The translations under genes were made by a program, and so were the position numbers. DNA of 64,000 nucleotides, from contig QJPP01000316.1 of NCBI GenBank assembly GCA_003996215.1, positions 124,001 to 188,000 on the forward strand, given 5' to 3'. Shown piece by piece: positions 12,001-21,399 of the stretch; position 1 is the stretch's first letter, and each line of letters begins with the position of its first letter. Below the pieces are notes generated by a model, which worked only from the letters and a program-made list of their open reading frames with translations, did not search any database and was not told where the DNA came from. The stretch is from Jaltomata sinuosa. Taxonomy: Eukaryota; Streptophyta; Magnoliopsida; Solanales; Solanaceae.

Positions 12001-12232
12001 GAGAATAGAATTGACATATCCCCAGTCAAAGCTTGTGGATGAAGCTGATGCAAAGACTTTAATGATAAACCTAAGAGCTGTTTTAGAAGGACTTTTCATC
12101 AATCACTTTGGAAGTAAAATAGCAGAAGAAGCTTGTGCAAGGACTATTCTCAAAAGTGAAGAGATTTCAGCATGGATGAAAGCTAATTACGAGAAATCAT
12201 GTCAATTATTTGTCGCTTTGAAGCGTAAATAA
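9085..12232 (+). CDS. SABATH family carboxyl methyltransferase (SAM-dependent)
   Basis: Exons are 9085-9153, 9379-10020 and 11894-12232, joining in frame to 349 aa, close to the usual 350-380. SABATH enzymes move a methyl group from S-adenosylmethionine to a carboxyl group or nitrogen of small molecules such as salicylate or jasmonate. Visible motifs: IAELGCSVGPNTL (SAM loop, exon 2), FFNDHVTNDFN (second SAM contact), GVPGSFHGRLFP, SSCSVHWLS (substrate pocket, Trp kept), GGMMV, and VDSFNLPMYF in exon 3. Against the salicylate enzyme of Clarkia, the pocket position before Trp is His rather than Met, as in jasmonate-type members, so salicylate specificity is not implied. The SAM Asp of 'ADLGC' is Glu here, and the substrate-binding Gln near residue 25 aligns with Ala23 at the exon 1/2 junction. 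The substrate is unknown. Intron 1 contains a TTG-tailed repeat and intron 2 a Mutator-like element. Broken paralogous pieces lie downstream at 14.8 and 16 kb. Confidence 0.9.
9218..9342 (+). repeat. TTG-tailed dispersed repeat in SABATH intron 1
   Basis: Copy of the Solanaceae repeat with 'GAGCAGAGGTCTATATATC', 'ACCTCACAAAGGTAGGGGTA' and a tail 'GGGTATGTTGTTATTGTTGT'. It makes up about half of the 225-bp first intron and ends about 35 bp before the acceptor. Confidence 0.7.
10334..10953. mobile_element. Mutator-like non-autonomous element with 9-bp target duplication
   Basis: The 620-bp element in SABATH intron 2 begins GGGAGAAGGACAAAAATGG. Read inward from the right it begins GGGAAAAGGACACTATGTG, giving an imperfect terminal inverted repeat. 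It is bounded by the perfect 9-bp direct repeat TAGGTAAAA (10325-10333 and 10954-10962), the hallmark of Mutator-like elements. The interior has a degenerate tandem repeat built on TATACACAT.. and ..AGTTTCTA units between about 10430 and 10720, and no open frame. Confidence 0.8.
11722..11848 (+). repeat. TTG-tailed dispersed repeat near the SABATH exon 3 acceptor
   Basis: Degenerate copy with 'GAGCCAAGAGTTTATCGG', 'GACCCCACTTGTGATCAG' and a tail of TTATTGTTGTTAG. It ends about 50 bp before the exon 3 acceptor at 11893. Confidence 0.65.
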
Positions 12233-12627
12233 ATTTCTGTGAAAGAATTTATCTATCTGTCTATCTAGTTATATCATATATAATTCAGGTCTATAGAAAG
12301 ATGATATGGCATATCTCATAGGTTAAGTTTTTTATTTATCTTTTTCCTAATGTTTTTGGATTTTTGTTCTTAACGTATCATTAAAATATGTGGACTAATA
12401 CGTTACTAAGTAATAGTAACGTATCGTTACTATTACTTCCTATATCTTATTCTTCGATAGTGTTATTATTTGTTGTTTCTTTTGCTACGATTATTGTATT
12501 ATTTGTTGTTTTTACTGTTCTCATGACTTCTTCATAATTATTTGTTATTGTACTGTTATTTTCTCCATTATTTTCAACATATCTTCTTCACTACCTATTT
12601 CCTTTCCATACCTGATGTGATATGTTT

Positions 12628-12740
12628 TACTTGAGTCAAGGGTCTATCGAAAACACCTCTTTATCTCCACAAGGTAAAGATAAAGTTACGTGCACACTAT
12701 CCTTTTCAGACTCCATTTGTAGAATTACACTGAATAAGAG
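12628..12740 (+). repeat. TTG-tailed dispersed repeat, degenerate
   Basis: Contains 'GAGTCAAGGGTCTATCG', 'CACAAGGTAAAGATAAAG' and 'CACACTATCC', as in the copy at 6478-6575. It lies downstream of the SABATH gene. Confidence 0.55.
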
Positions 12741-12746
12741 TAGACA

Positions 12747-13015
12747 AGTCTTGCTCCGTGAAGCTAGTCATTATTGGAGTTGGTCAAGATTTTAAAGATA
12801 TTACAAATGGTAATAGGGTGACCATTCGTTTTCTATCATGAACTTGAAGAGTCCATATTATAATTGGATATTTCCTAATTTTAATAATTAGATTGACATA
12901 TACCTAGTGGATCGAATTTTGTTGGTTCTTATGGACTCATTTGGTCCACATACTAGTTATACACATAAATTATAATGCACGATTGTTTGTACGATGAATA
13001 ATAATGAATGGATTA
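12747..13015 (+). repeat. LINE/flank fragment, copy C
   Basis: Third copy of the sequence in copies A and B: it matches about 7690-8145 but lacks the MITE and shows small deletions (for example TTTTAAAGATATTAC where copy A has TTTTAATGAAGATAATAAATAGATATTAC). With copy B it brackets the SABATH gene in direct orientation. Confidence 0.6.
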
Positions 13016-13286
13016 TCACTCAATGAATAATAATACATGAATTGTTATAGGCGATGCGAGCAATGGCTTTGTTCATTTCACCTTTTCTCGCTTCAATTTA
13101 TCCCTCTTCGGCTCATTTTAATTCGAAACACTTCCTACATACATAAAAATATGTAATAAGATCAAAACCCTCCAATATAACAATGTAAATCACACAAATA
13201 TATATGATCAAGATATGAGGCGATAATGTACTAGAAATATAGACTTTTAGCCGAATGTCAATTACTTACTTACTCCCTTGTGAGGC

Positions 13287-13345
13287 TTGGAGCTTTTAGC
13301 TGTTGTTATCTTATCATCATCTCATTAGATTCTCACCTTTCCTTT
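13287..13345 (+). repeat. Upstream duplicate of the TPR gene 5' leader
   Basis: About 60 bp (GGAGCTTTTAGCTGTTGTTA ... TTTCCATCAT) recurs almost unchanged at 13580-13645, directly before the TPR start codon. The upstream copy reads CCATCATTGG where the gene reads CCATCATGG, so its start codon is lost. Only the leader is duplicated, about 290 bp apart. Confidence 0.75.
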
Positions 13346-13645
13346 CCTTTCCATCATTGGATCTTGACCCGTTTGTTATTTTGACCCGCCCATTAATTGT
13401 CCCTTGTGAGCCGTCCCTAATTGACGGAGGCTAGGCAACCTTTCTTTCTCGCCTTTCTTTCAGCTTTTTTCCAGATAAAGGTCTAATAGAGTTGCGTTCT
13501 TGTTTTAGTACTTTGCCTTTCATTATCAATCTGTTGAGATGGACCCCGGTAGGACGGGGAGACAAAGATTAAGATGGTGGAGCTTTTAGCTGTTGTTACC
13601 TTATCTTCATCTCATTACATTCTCACCTTTCCTTTCCTTTCCATC

Positions 13646-14794
13646 ATGGCACTAACACACGCCCATCTTCACCCCACCATTTCCGTAGTCACCAAACCCT
13701 TTCACTACTGTTCTTTGGCTCGATTCTCGAGAACGTTTCAGAATGGTGATCAAGTTTTCTTTGGCACTCGAATCCAGAGTACTTATCACAATCCAATACC
13801 AACCATGACAAGAAGACTATTCTTGCCATCAGTTTCCGGGCTCTGGGACGCGCTAACAGGCGGTAACACTAATTCAGCTCCGATGGCAATTCGAAGGGGA
13901 ATGCTTCTTTTTAGACAGGGCGATGTGTTAGGTTCTGTTAGGGTTTGCTCTGAATTTCTTACCTTATTTGGATTCTATACAATTGTGTTCTTATTAAAAA
14001 AAAAAAAATTGACGGAAAATGTTCTCTTGGTGAAAAACAACTCTACAAGATCCATCATTTTCTTGAAAGAGAAGTATTGAAATTCTATAAATAGAGGACA
14101 TGTTCTTCTCAAACATAATATAATAAACTCTGATATATGTAGTCATTTAGAGAGTTTTGGTTAAGGAAAAATTTATTCTCTCAATAATTTTAATTTAGAA
14201 TATATATATTTTTATTAGCATTATCGATCATATGTAGGTCATGTTCTTCCGCATGACGCCCTATTGATTTCAATCCCAACAGGTTCATTGGCGGAGTTTG
14301 ACAAGGCAATTGATCTTGATCCTCGAGTAAAAGCATATCTTTGGCAAAGGGGTTTGTCTCTATATTATCTCGATAGGTATGAGGAAGGTGCAGAGCAATT
14401 TCGTTTAGACGTTGCACAGAATCCAAATGATACAGAGGAGTCAATATGGTGCTTTCTTTGTGAAGCTCAATTGTATGGTGTTGATGAAGCAAGAAAAAGA
14501 TTTCTTGAGGTAGGTAGAGATTCACGGCCAGTAATGCAAGAGGCGTATAACATGTTTAAAGAAGGCGGTGATCCGGAGAAGCCTGTTGCTGCATTTTTAA
14601 GTACTGGAAAGCCAAATGAATATTTCTATGCTTCTCTGTATGCTGGCTTGTACTATGAATCACAGAATGAACCAGATTTAGCTAAAGTTCATTTAATTGC
14701 TGCTTGTAAATCGCCTTATGGATCGAGGAGTGATGATTACATGGCTGCTCTTGCCAAGGTTCATTGCGAATGTAGAAATTGGAACATCAACTAA
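13646..14794 (+). CDS. TPR protein, probably plastid targeted
   Basis: Exons 13646-13931 and 14283-14794 join (G at 13931 plus GT at 14283) to 265 aa. The first ~60 residues are rich in Ser, Thr, His and Pro and poor in acidic residues, as in a chloroplast transit peptide. A tetratricopeptide-type region follows: MAIRRGMLLFRQGDVLGSL (about 80-98), AEFDKAIDLDPR, LWQRGLSLYYLDRYEEGAEQ and QNPNDTEESIWCFLCEAQL. After that come a GRDSRPVM segment and a C-terminal EYFYASLYAGLYYESQ and SPYGSRSDDYMAALAKVHC. These strings are highly conserved in a plant family of unknown function that I recall as chloroplast TPR-like or prenylyltransferase-like proteins. I chose Met at 13646 because the in-frame upstream Met (13574) would add a hydrophobic leader that is part of a duplicated untranslated block. 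The donor at 13932 is GTTCTG, weaker than usual. A Trp-Asn-Ile-Asn tail ends the protein close to SABATH debris. Confidence 0.82.
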
Positions 14795-14809
14795 GAGAAT
14801 ACACGAGAC

Positions 14810-15115
14810 TGGTGTGGACACGCGCTATTTGTATAGCACAAGAAGAGTGCTTCAAAATGATCCTGGAATAACTCCGGGTGCATAGTAGGATCGATCAACA
14901 GGTAGTGATCAAAAGAGGGTATTGAAATAACTTGTCCTTTAGAGCTTCTACAACATGTTGCATTGCAATGAAAGTGTTTGGTCCAATCGAACATCTCAAT
15001 TCTGTAATATGAAATGTGTTTGAAGAAAGATAACATAATTTTGATGTCAAGCTTTTCGATAATTGCATCTCTCACCATCTCCTTTGAACCATCTAACACT
15101 TCTCTCTGCAATACT
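14810..15115 (-). pseudogene. SABATH exon 2 fragment, inverted and broken
   Basis: On the minus strand, from 15115 downward, the sequence repeats the start of SABATH exon 2: REVLDGSKEMVRDAIIEKLD at about 15050-15110 matches the functional gene nearly residue for residue. Insertions and deletions then shift the frame, an ATGCAACATGTTGTAGAAGC block is kept, and a deletion jumps to the part around CGATCCTACTATGCA. It abuts the end of the TPR gene. It cannot encode an enzyme. Confidence 0.85.
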
Positions 15116-15132
15116 TATAACAGTAAAGTCAC

Positions 15133-15240
15133 ATTGATGGCATGTAGCTCAGTTAGTTGGCTATCTGAACTTTCACCTTGTTGGTGAGGGTTCGATTTCC
15201 CACCTTGTAATGCTCTTCCCTTGCCCCCAATTTTAAGAAG
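15133..15240 (+). mobile_element. tRNA-derived SINE-like element
   Basis: It has an A-box-like TAGCTCAGTTAGTTGG and a B-box-like GGTTCGATTTCCC about 45 bp later, followed by a pyrimidine stretch and a poly-A tail. It has no cloverleaf and the surrounding sequence recurs at 53885-54690, so this is a SINE and not a tRNA gene. Confidence 0.6.
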
Positions 15241-15594
15241 AAAAAAAAAGAAATTACTTTGAAGTTGTTGGCTATGAACTTGCAGAGGATTTTCCATTCA
15301 AAGAATTTATACAGATTTTCTTAACCAAATTCTTTTTGTATATAACTAGTTCATATTCAAGAAATTAAATTAAATTAATACCTGCATTTGGGAGTTTTTG
15401 GAGTTGCCATAAGCACTATCATCATCATTGGGACACAACTTTGTCCCTTACTCCCCTAGCCAAAGGTTCTAATACAATTTTCACTAGCTAGTTGTGTAGC
15501 CAAGTTGTTGTTATTAATGCTTCAAGGACTGTTGTTAGATTTGGTTATAGAAAATCAGTATTCTAGTTCAATTCTTACTTTGATAAAGTAAAGG

Positions 15595-15850
15595 CATAAT
15601 GCATAAACATGCCCTTTAACTTGGTCTCAATTCACATTTATGCCCTCCAACTTTGGATGTGCACAAGTAGGCATTTAAACTTGTATAAAGTTGAACAAGT
15701 AGACACATGCATCATACGAAGCGTTCTATGAGGCAATTCGCATCCTTACGTGGCGTCCTACGTGTATTGTGTAATGTAGGACGTGTGAGTCTACATGTTC
15801 AACTTGGTTTTGCTTGTGCACTTGATTAGGTACTCTTTGCATATGGGTTT
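15595..15850. mobile_element. MITE fragment (Mutator-like family, truncated)
   Basis: It begins AAAGGCATAATGCATAAACA followed by 'CCCTTTAACTTGG' and 'ATTCACATTTATGCCC', a start shared by many Solanaceae elements of this type, and contains ACGTGGCGTCC/GGACGTG fold-back. No matching right end was found, so it is probably truncated. Confidence 0.4.
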
Positions 15851-15985
15851 TGCAAATTTGTTGGTTGATCCATATCAAATAATGATGGTTAATGTTGCAA
15901 CTGCATTACAGGAGGTCGACTATGAAATTGAGATAACTTTTGTGCTTTTTTACTTAGTAAGTGAAGTCTCATAAAAGAGTCTAAA

Positions 15986-16236
15986 GAGTAAAATTGCAGA
16001 AGAAGCTTGTGCAAGGACTATTCTCAAAAGTGAAGAGATTTCGACATGGATGAAATTAATTGCAAGAAGTTATGTCAATTATTTGTCGCTTTGAAACGTA
16101 AATGAGTTTCTGTAGAAGAATCGATCTATCTGTCTATCTATTTATATATTATATAATTTAGGTCTACAAAGAGATGATATGGCACATCTCATATGTCACG
16201 TTTTCTATTTATCTTTTTCCTAATGTTTTTGAATTT
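15986..16236 (+). pseudogene. SABATH exon 3 end and 3' flank, duplicated
   Basis: From AAAATTGCAGAAGAAGCTTG onward this repeats 12116-12335 of the functional gene, including the stop codon (AAACGTAAATGA against AAGCGTAAATAA) and about 130 bp of 3' flank with the CTATCTGTCTATCTA run. A short deletion near ATGAAATTAATTGC removes the frame. With the inverted exon 2 piece at 14810-15115 it is the wreck of a second SABATH copy. Confidence 0.88.
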
Positions 16237-17555
16237 TTCCTCATTTCTTTCACTTTATGTGATCTATAAAAATTTGAAAAGTCTCTTTATTAGTGTTCTT
16301 AACTCACAATCAAATCGTTATATGTATCATTATGACGCAATAATAATGGGCATTGTCATCTTATTTTTATAGACTTTCAATTTTAGCTTTTTGGAGTCTT
16401 CTCCCATTTACTCATATAATTACCACCTATTATATATGACATATTTCACAATCGACATAATAATCCTAGACTGATTAGGACTACGGTTTATGAACATTTT
16501 TTTGGGAAACTTCAAATGAAAAATTAATGTATGTATTATGTGAAATTAAGTGTTGAAAAGCAAAGTTTGCACTTAGCACAAATAGCATTAATTAGAGTTC
16601 CAACTAGTCTTTTACATGTCAAAAGATTTAACCCAATTGGAAAGTTACAACTTCTAGTTTTCTTGTTAATAACTCTTTATATAAAGTTGTTTTTATATTT
16701 GAAGAATATTAAAATATATTTATTTTCAAAAGAAAATAGGGATGCCAAAGAAATTGGAATTAATTTAATTATTCAATTGCCGACACTGAAAAAGCAGACT
16801 AAATACAAAAGTGGTCACATGAAGGTGTATGATTGTGATAGAAGAGCCCCACTATTCACTTATTCATTTTTTTACGTGGTATCAAAGTTGACTCATCCAA
16901 TTTTTTATTATTGGGTATTCATTATATTATTCATGCTTTAGTTAACGAGGTTTGAACGTGTGAAAAAGTATCAAAATTCTCATAGGATATGGAATGAATA
17001 ATTAATTTTTTTATAGGTGTATAACTATATATAAAATGTATAACAATATAATAATATATGTGTATGTTTACTTATTCAATTTTATATAAGTTTTAAGTAT
17101 CTATTTGTACATATCCTTTGATCAGGAACGACGAAAACTCATTCGGTTTGCGCATCTATCGGTGTACCATACCAACTTTTAGCACTCCACTTCATAAAGA
17201 ATGAATAGAATTCACTCTATACCCATATCCCTGGAACAACAGTAAAATAAAATTCATTTTAATCTATCCGATTTTGACTTTGACTTGAAAGAGTATGTTT
17301 TTGCCTTTGTCGTTAAAAAGTCAGGACCTATCGGAGAATCTATTCTAGACCCACCTGCAGACCCTAAATCTATTTTACTCTTCCTTGGTTTCTTTCGTTA
17401 ATCAATGAAGAACATAAATATCAATTAACGGCAAGTTAAAAAGCACATTTATATATTATTCATTATGCCTTTCCTTTAATTGATTGTAATTAAGATGTAA
17501 CTAGATATGATACAAAGAGTTCTACTTGATTGAATGATATTTTATTGTTTGATCA
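16237..17555. other. Intergenic, no gene supported
   Basis: A 136-codon open frame at 16531-16941 has a low-complexity composition, no recognisable domain and no splice context, so I do not call it. No other feature is visible. Confidence 0.45.
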
Positions 17556-17564
17556 AATAAAAAA

Positions 17565-18768
17565 GAGAAAATGCATTAAAATTCCCCTAAAATTGGTCGA
17601 TATTTGAAAGAAGACACTGAAACTTTGCGGGGGTCCTATGACCCCTGAACAATTTGAAAGTAATACTATTACCTCATTTTTCGGTCAATTTCAATTTTAA
17701 GAAAAAAAGTGATGTCACGCACCAATCTCTAATTGCCACGTGTTAAAATGTATAAATACTCAAAAAAAAAAGAGAAAAAGACTATATTTGAATATAAAAA
17801 AAAATCCCAAACCCCTCCCTCCCCCCTCCCCACCTACTTCTCCTCTCTCTTTAACCTTCTTCATCACAAGTAGGATAAGAAAAGGAAAAGTTGCAGAGAA
17901 TTAAGGAAAAAGAGGTCATTGCTGCTACAAACCCAGTTGCCATTACTCTAAGCTCACACCAACTAATACTATATGAATAGAAAAAGTAGTAAATAAAATC
18001 ATAAAAATGGAGAGAAAATGTCATTTCTTCATCGTCGAAAAATGCTTTTTCACCGAATAAAATAGTGGCTAACAGAGATCATTTCCCTTTTTATTTTATT
18101 TTTATTTTTATCACCTTTTCATCAATTCTATCAGAAAAATCAAACGTCAATGACTATATCCACTACCAACACAGTCGAAGAAGCATCTCCTTGTTGCCGA
18201 ATTTTTTTTTTCATCGGACAAAATAATGGCTAACAGTGACTATATCCCTCCTCATTTTTATTTTTAGGGACAAGAAAAAAAACTCTTTACATTCTTCGTC
18301 GATTCGACAAGAAAACTATGAATAGAGAATAAAATTGAAGAGTATTTTTCTCAATCTTCTCATTACTTCCATACTCAAAATCCTCTACAGTACAAGAAAA
18401 GTATTTTTTTTCCCAATTAATTTTTCAGGCACAACTTCATTTTCATGACCGATGAACAGAAAAGAAGAAAAAACTTTACTTGACGGAGAATACAGGAGAA
18501 ACAAAAAAATTGAATAGAGGATAAAAATTAAAAAAAAGGAACAGAAAATAAAAAGGAAAAAAAGTAGAAAATGCTTTCAATAAATAAAAAATATTATAAT
18601 TTTTTTCGTTCATCTCTCTCACGAGCTGCACTCACCATGTCAGGTGGCTATAAATGATATATTAATATCAGTTTAAAATTATTTAATAGGGTAATAGAAC
18701 CCCCGTAAAATTTAAGTGTCTACTTTCAAATGTCGACCAACTTTAAAGGAATCTTGATGTATTTTCTC
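17565..18768. mobile_element. Mutator-like element with long terminal inverted repeats
   Basis: The 1204-bp element is flanked by a perfect 9-bp direct repeat AATAAAAAA (17556-17564 and 18769-18777). The left end starts GAGAAAATGCATTAAAATTC, and the right end read inward starts GAGAAAATACATCAAGATTC. The two remain alignable for about 80 bp (TTGGTCGA.ATTTGAAAG, GACACT.AAA.TTT, CGGGGGT). The interior has a duplicated block with 'ATGGCTAACAGTGAC' / 'GTGGCTAACAGAGATC' and 'TTTTTCA(C/T)CG' but no long frame and no transposase, so it is non-autonomous. Confidence 0.85.
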
Positions 18769-18777
18769 AATAAAAAA

Positions 18778-19239
18778 TAAATAAAATGATTTTATTGTGA
18801 TTCGAATTGAGAGAGGTGGAAATGGAAAAGGACACGAGGCATTAAATAACGAACATTAGTGACATGACATAGTGAGAAGTTAAAAAACGAAAAAGAAAGA
18901 AATAAATTGATACAATATTGATAACGCGGAAATCAAAAGAACAACGAAACAAGATAACAACGTTTATAACCTCTTTCTTCCTAATCGAATGGTCTTTCAC
19001 GTGAAGTCTTATACTTTCATTTTTATATATTCTTAAAATTCGACTCTTCATTTTAAGATATTGATAAAGCTTGGCTTGCATCATAGATAGGGTGGGTGCG
19101 TTATTAGATTGAAATGAAATTAAAAAAAAATTGAAAAATTAAATGCTCACCCCCAAAAAACAAGAGATGTTAATTAGTATTAATTTTTCTTTCCTTTCAA
19201 ATTTTCTTGAGTTAACCTAATTTACCAACAAGATTATGG
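18778..19239. other. Intergenic, no gene seen
   Basis: AT-rich spacer between the Mutator-like element and the SINE. Nothing else visible. Confidence 0.45.
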
Positions 19240-19428
19240 TAGAGCGATAAGTACTTCTTGATGCGTAATTAGAGGTTTCGGGTCCAAGTCTTTCTGGGTA
19301 CAGAGTCACCTTTGTTAGGAAGCGCTTTATCCTCAATGTAGAACTTTCAGGTGCAAATTCAAATTTAATCAGATTCCAATATGAGTATCGACCACTGGGT
19401 GGAAAAAAAAACCTAATTTGAAATTGTT
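19240..19428 (+). mobile_element. tRNA-derived SINE (Solanaceae SolS-type)
   Basis: It starts near GAGCGATAAGTACTTCTTGA with a B-box-like GGTTTCGGGTCCAAGTC, then TTGTTAGGAAGCGCTTTA and CAATGTAGAACTTTCAGGTG, ending CGACCACTGGGTGG plus A-run. Related copies lie at 45105-45260, 45648-45795 and, inverted, 45985-46165. The SolS assignment is from memory of consensus features. Confidence 0.65.
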
Positions 19429-19845
19429 ATTTATTTATAGTACTCATAATTATTACTCCTATCATACTCGAGAGTGTTGATATGGAATTTTAAATGTGTA
19501 TCTCCATTAAGGTTGTATTTAAAAGAATCAGGTTCGCATGTGAGGAGCGTGTTGAGAATATAATTAAGCAAATAATAAAAATATGTTCGCTCTAACAATT
19601 TAAGCTTTCAGATGAAATGATCATAAACTTCAACAAACATCGATAGTAAAAAACAAGTCTCCATAAGAACAATAAATACAAGTAGTTTTTAACATGACCA
19701 AATACAAGTAGTTTTTAACACGACCACACTTTGATAGACACTTAGGGCGATATGCATCATCAATCAAGATAAAAGGATAGTCACGGCCCGTGCTATATAA
19801 TGCACAAAAGCCCTCCACCCCCACCAAAGATTGCACATTATTACA

Positions 19846-19876
19846 TATAGATAGATATAGATATAGATAGATAGAT
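19846..19876. repeat. TAGA microsatellite
   Basis: Short run of ATAGATAGAT/ATAGATATAG units immediately after the defensin stop codon (the gene reads leftward). Confidence 0.8.
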
Positions 19877-19878
19877 TT

Positions 19879-20883
19879 TTAACAGTTTCGGGTACAAAAG
19901 CAACGACGACGTAAGCCTTTGCATTTTCCATCAGGGAAGCCCTCAGTGTGGCAAATAGAAGCACAGTTGCTACTTCTCACACACAATCCTTTGAACCGTT
20001 GGCTAGCTGACTCGCAAGTCCTTGCCTCCGCCGGCTCCATCTCTGTATTTAGAAATAATTTAACTTCAAACTTCACGTAATCACAGTTTATCATGAGTTA
20101 CGTACGTTTAAGTTATATACGTTCAATTAAGAAATATTTAATTTACACAATCAGATTTACACTTTTATCTGCTATAACAAGTAACCTATAAAGATTCCGA
20201 ATTCTACATTTTAAGAAGGCTTATAACATGTAAATAGTTTTGTGTGACCAGACAGTGTAAAACATGTGTGACTATAAAAACTTTAAAACTTGTAATCGTA
20301 AGCATATTGTAACATTTATGTAGTTATAAACATTTCTCATTAAAAGTAAAATCAGAAATAGAACTCCGAAAAACACGCTTGATCATGAAATATGAAAAAA
20401 TCTGTTTTAACTTTTTTCACTTTTTTCAAAAATTGCAAAACAACGAAAAACTGTATTCGCTCCATGTTACCACAAAATTCAAAAACAAATCTAATTTATT
20501 TCATGGTCAAACATAACTCCAATTCTCAAATATCAGTTTTCACTTTGAAAACAAAAACTACTACTATTTTTTCCTATTTTCACAATAAAATATGATCAAA
20601 CGCCTACTAACAGTTTCCAACTTTAGAAATGTGTTCCATTCTTCAAACTTTAAGCAAACTATAAAGAAATTATGTCACACATAAATCAAAACGAAGAGAG
20701 TATATACAATAACAACTACATACGTTTCAGTCCCAAACAAATCGAGGTAGGCTATATGAATCTTCTAGCGAGGTAAATATTGAAAAATATATAAAAAGTT
20801 ATAGAAAGAATTTTACCATTGGCAAAGAGAACCATAAGCAAGAGTAACATAGTTGCAAACAAATGCATAGAGCGCCCCATCAT
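19879..20883 (-). CDS. Plant defensin (gamma-thionin), secreted
   Basis: The minus-strand exons 20883-20817 and 20042-19879 join to 76 aa. Residues 1-22 form a hydrophobic signal peptide (FATMLLLLMVLFA), and the intron lies at its end, the usual place in defensin genes. The mature part has eight cysteines at 32, 43, 49, 53, 63, 70, 72 and 76. The spacing fits the Cys-stabilised alpha-beta fold, with the conserved Glu56 and the Gly-X-Cys at 61-63. The loop before Cys70 is very basic (LRRRC). Plant defensins are small apoplastic antimicrobial peptides acting mainly on fungi; the target of this one cannot be told. No C-terminal acidic propeptide is present, so secretion is expected rather than vacuolar sorting. 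Met1 and Met2 are adjacent, and either could start. Confidence 0.9.
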
Positions 20884-21054
20884 TTTTTGTCACTCAAAGA
20901 GAATGGATGAGAGTTGTTGGCAAAAAAATAATTGTGAGGAGCATATATGGTAGGTATATAGGGGTATTATAGGAATTTGTTAATGACACATTCTTTAAAT
21001 GTGAGTTGAATGAGTGGTTGAGGAGAAAGGGGAAGGATAGAAAATATTTTGGTA

Positions 21055-21399
21055 CTCCTCAGTCTATCTTTACTTGTACAGTGTACTAAAAATAGTTATT
21101 TGACTTTACTTATTTGAATTAAAAAATCAAGAAATACTTTATGTTTATTTTTATTTGTCCAGTATATTAGAAATAAATGTCCAACAACATTTGTCTAGTT
21201 TAAGAAATCAATAAATAAGTTATCATTTTGTGTCCATTTGATCCTTTCTATTAAATATCATTTCATTATCCGATATATTTCTCAAAGCATTAAATTTATT
21301 ATATTCAAATGGTTATATAGTAAAATTATCCCTATTATTTATTGTTTCTTAAGGTGTATATCAAGTCAATAGTGGACAAGTAAAAATGAACGGAGAGAG
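21055..21399. mobile_element. Stowaway-like MITE
   Basis: Between TA dinucleotides, the left end is CTCCTCAGTCTATCTTTACT and the right end read inward is CTCTCTCCGTTCATTTTTAC, with further fold-back (CTTGTAC / CTTGTCC). It is AT-rich without coding capacity. It lies about 170 bp upstream of the defensin start. Confidence 0.65.

Noticed and set aside
13574..13645. Upstream start for the TPR protein
   Set aside because: In frame, but the added residues come from a duplicated untranslated block and would precede a normal transit peptide.
14791..15111. 106-codon minus-strand frame as a SABATH gene
   Set aside because: Only the first third matches; the rest is frameshifted debris, so it is annotated as a pseudogene.
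15133..15210. tRNA gene
   Set aside because: A-box and B-box words are present but no cloverleaf can be drawn, and the adjoining sequence recurs at 53885-54690 with a poly-A tail, so it is a SINE.
16531..16941. 136-codon open frame as a gene
   Set aside because: Low-complexity, Leu/Lys/Ile-rich product without a known domain, in AT-rich repeat-type DNA, with no splice or promoter context.
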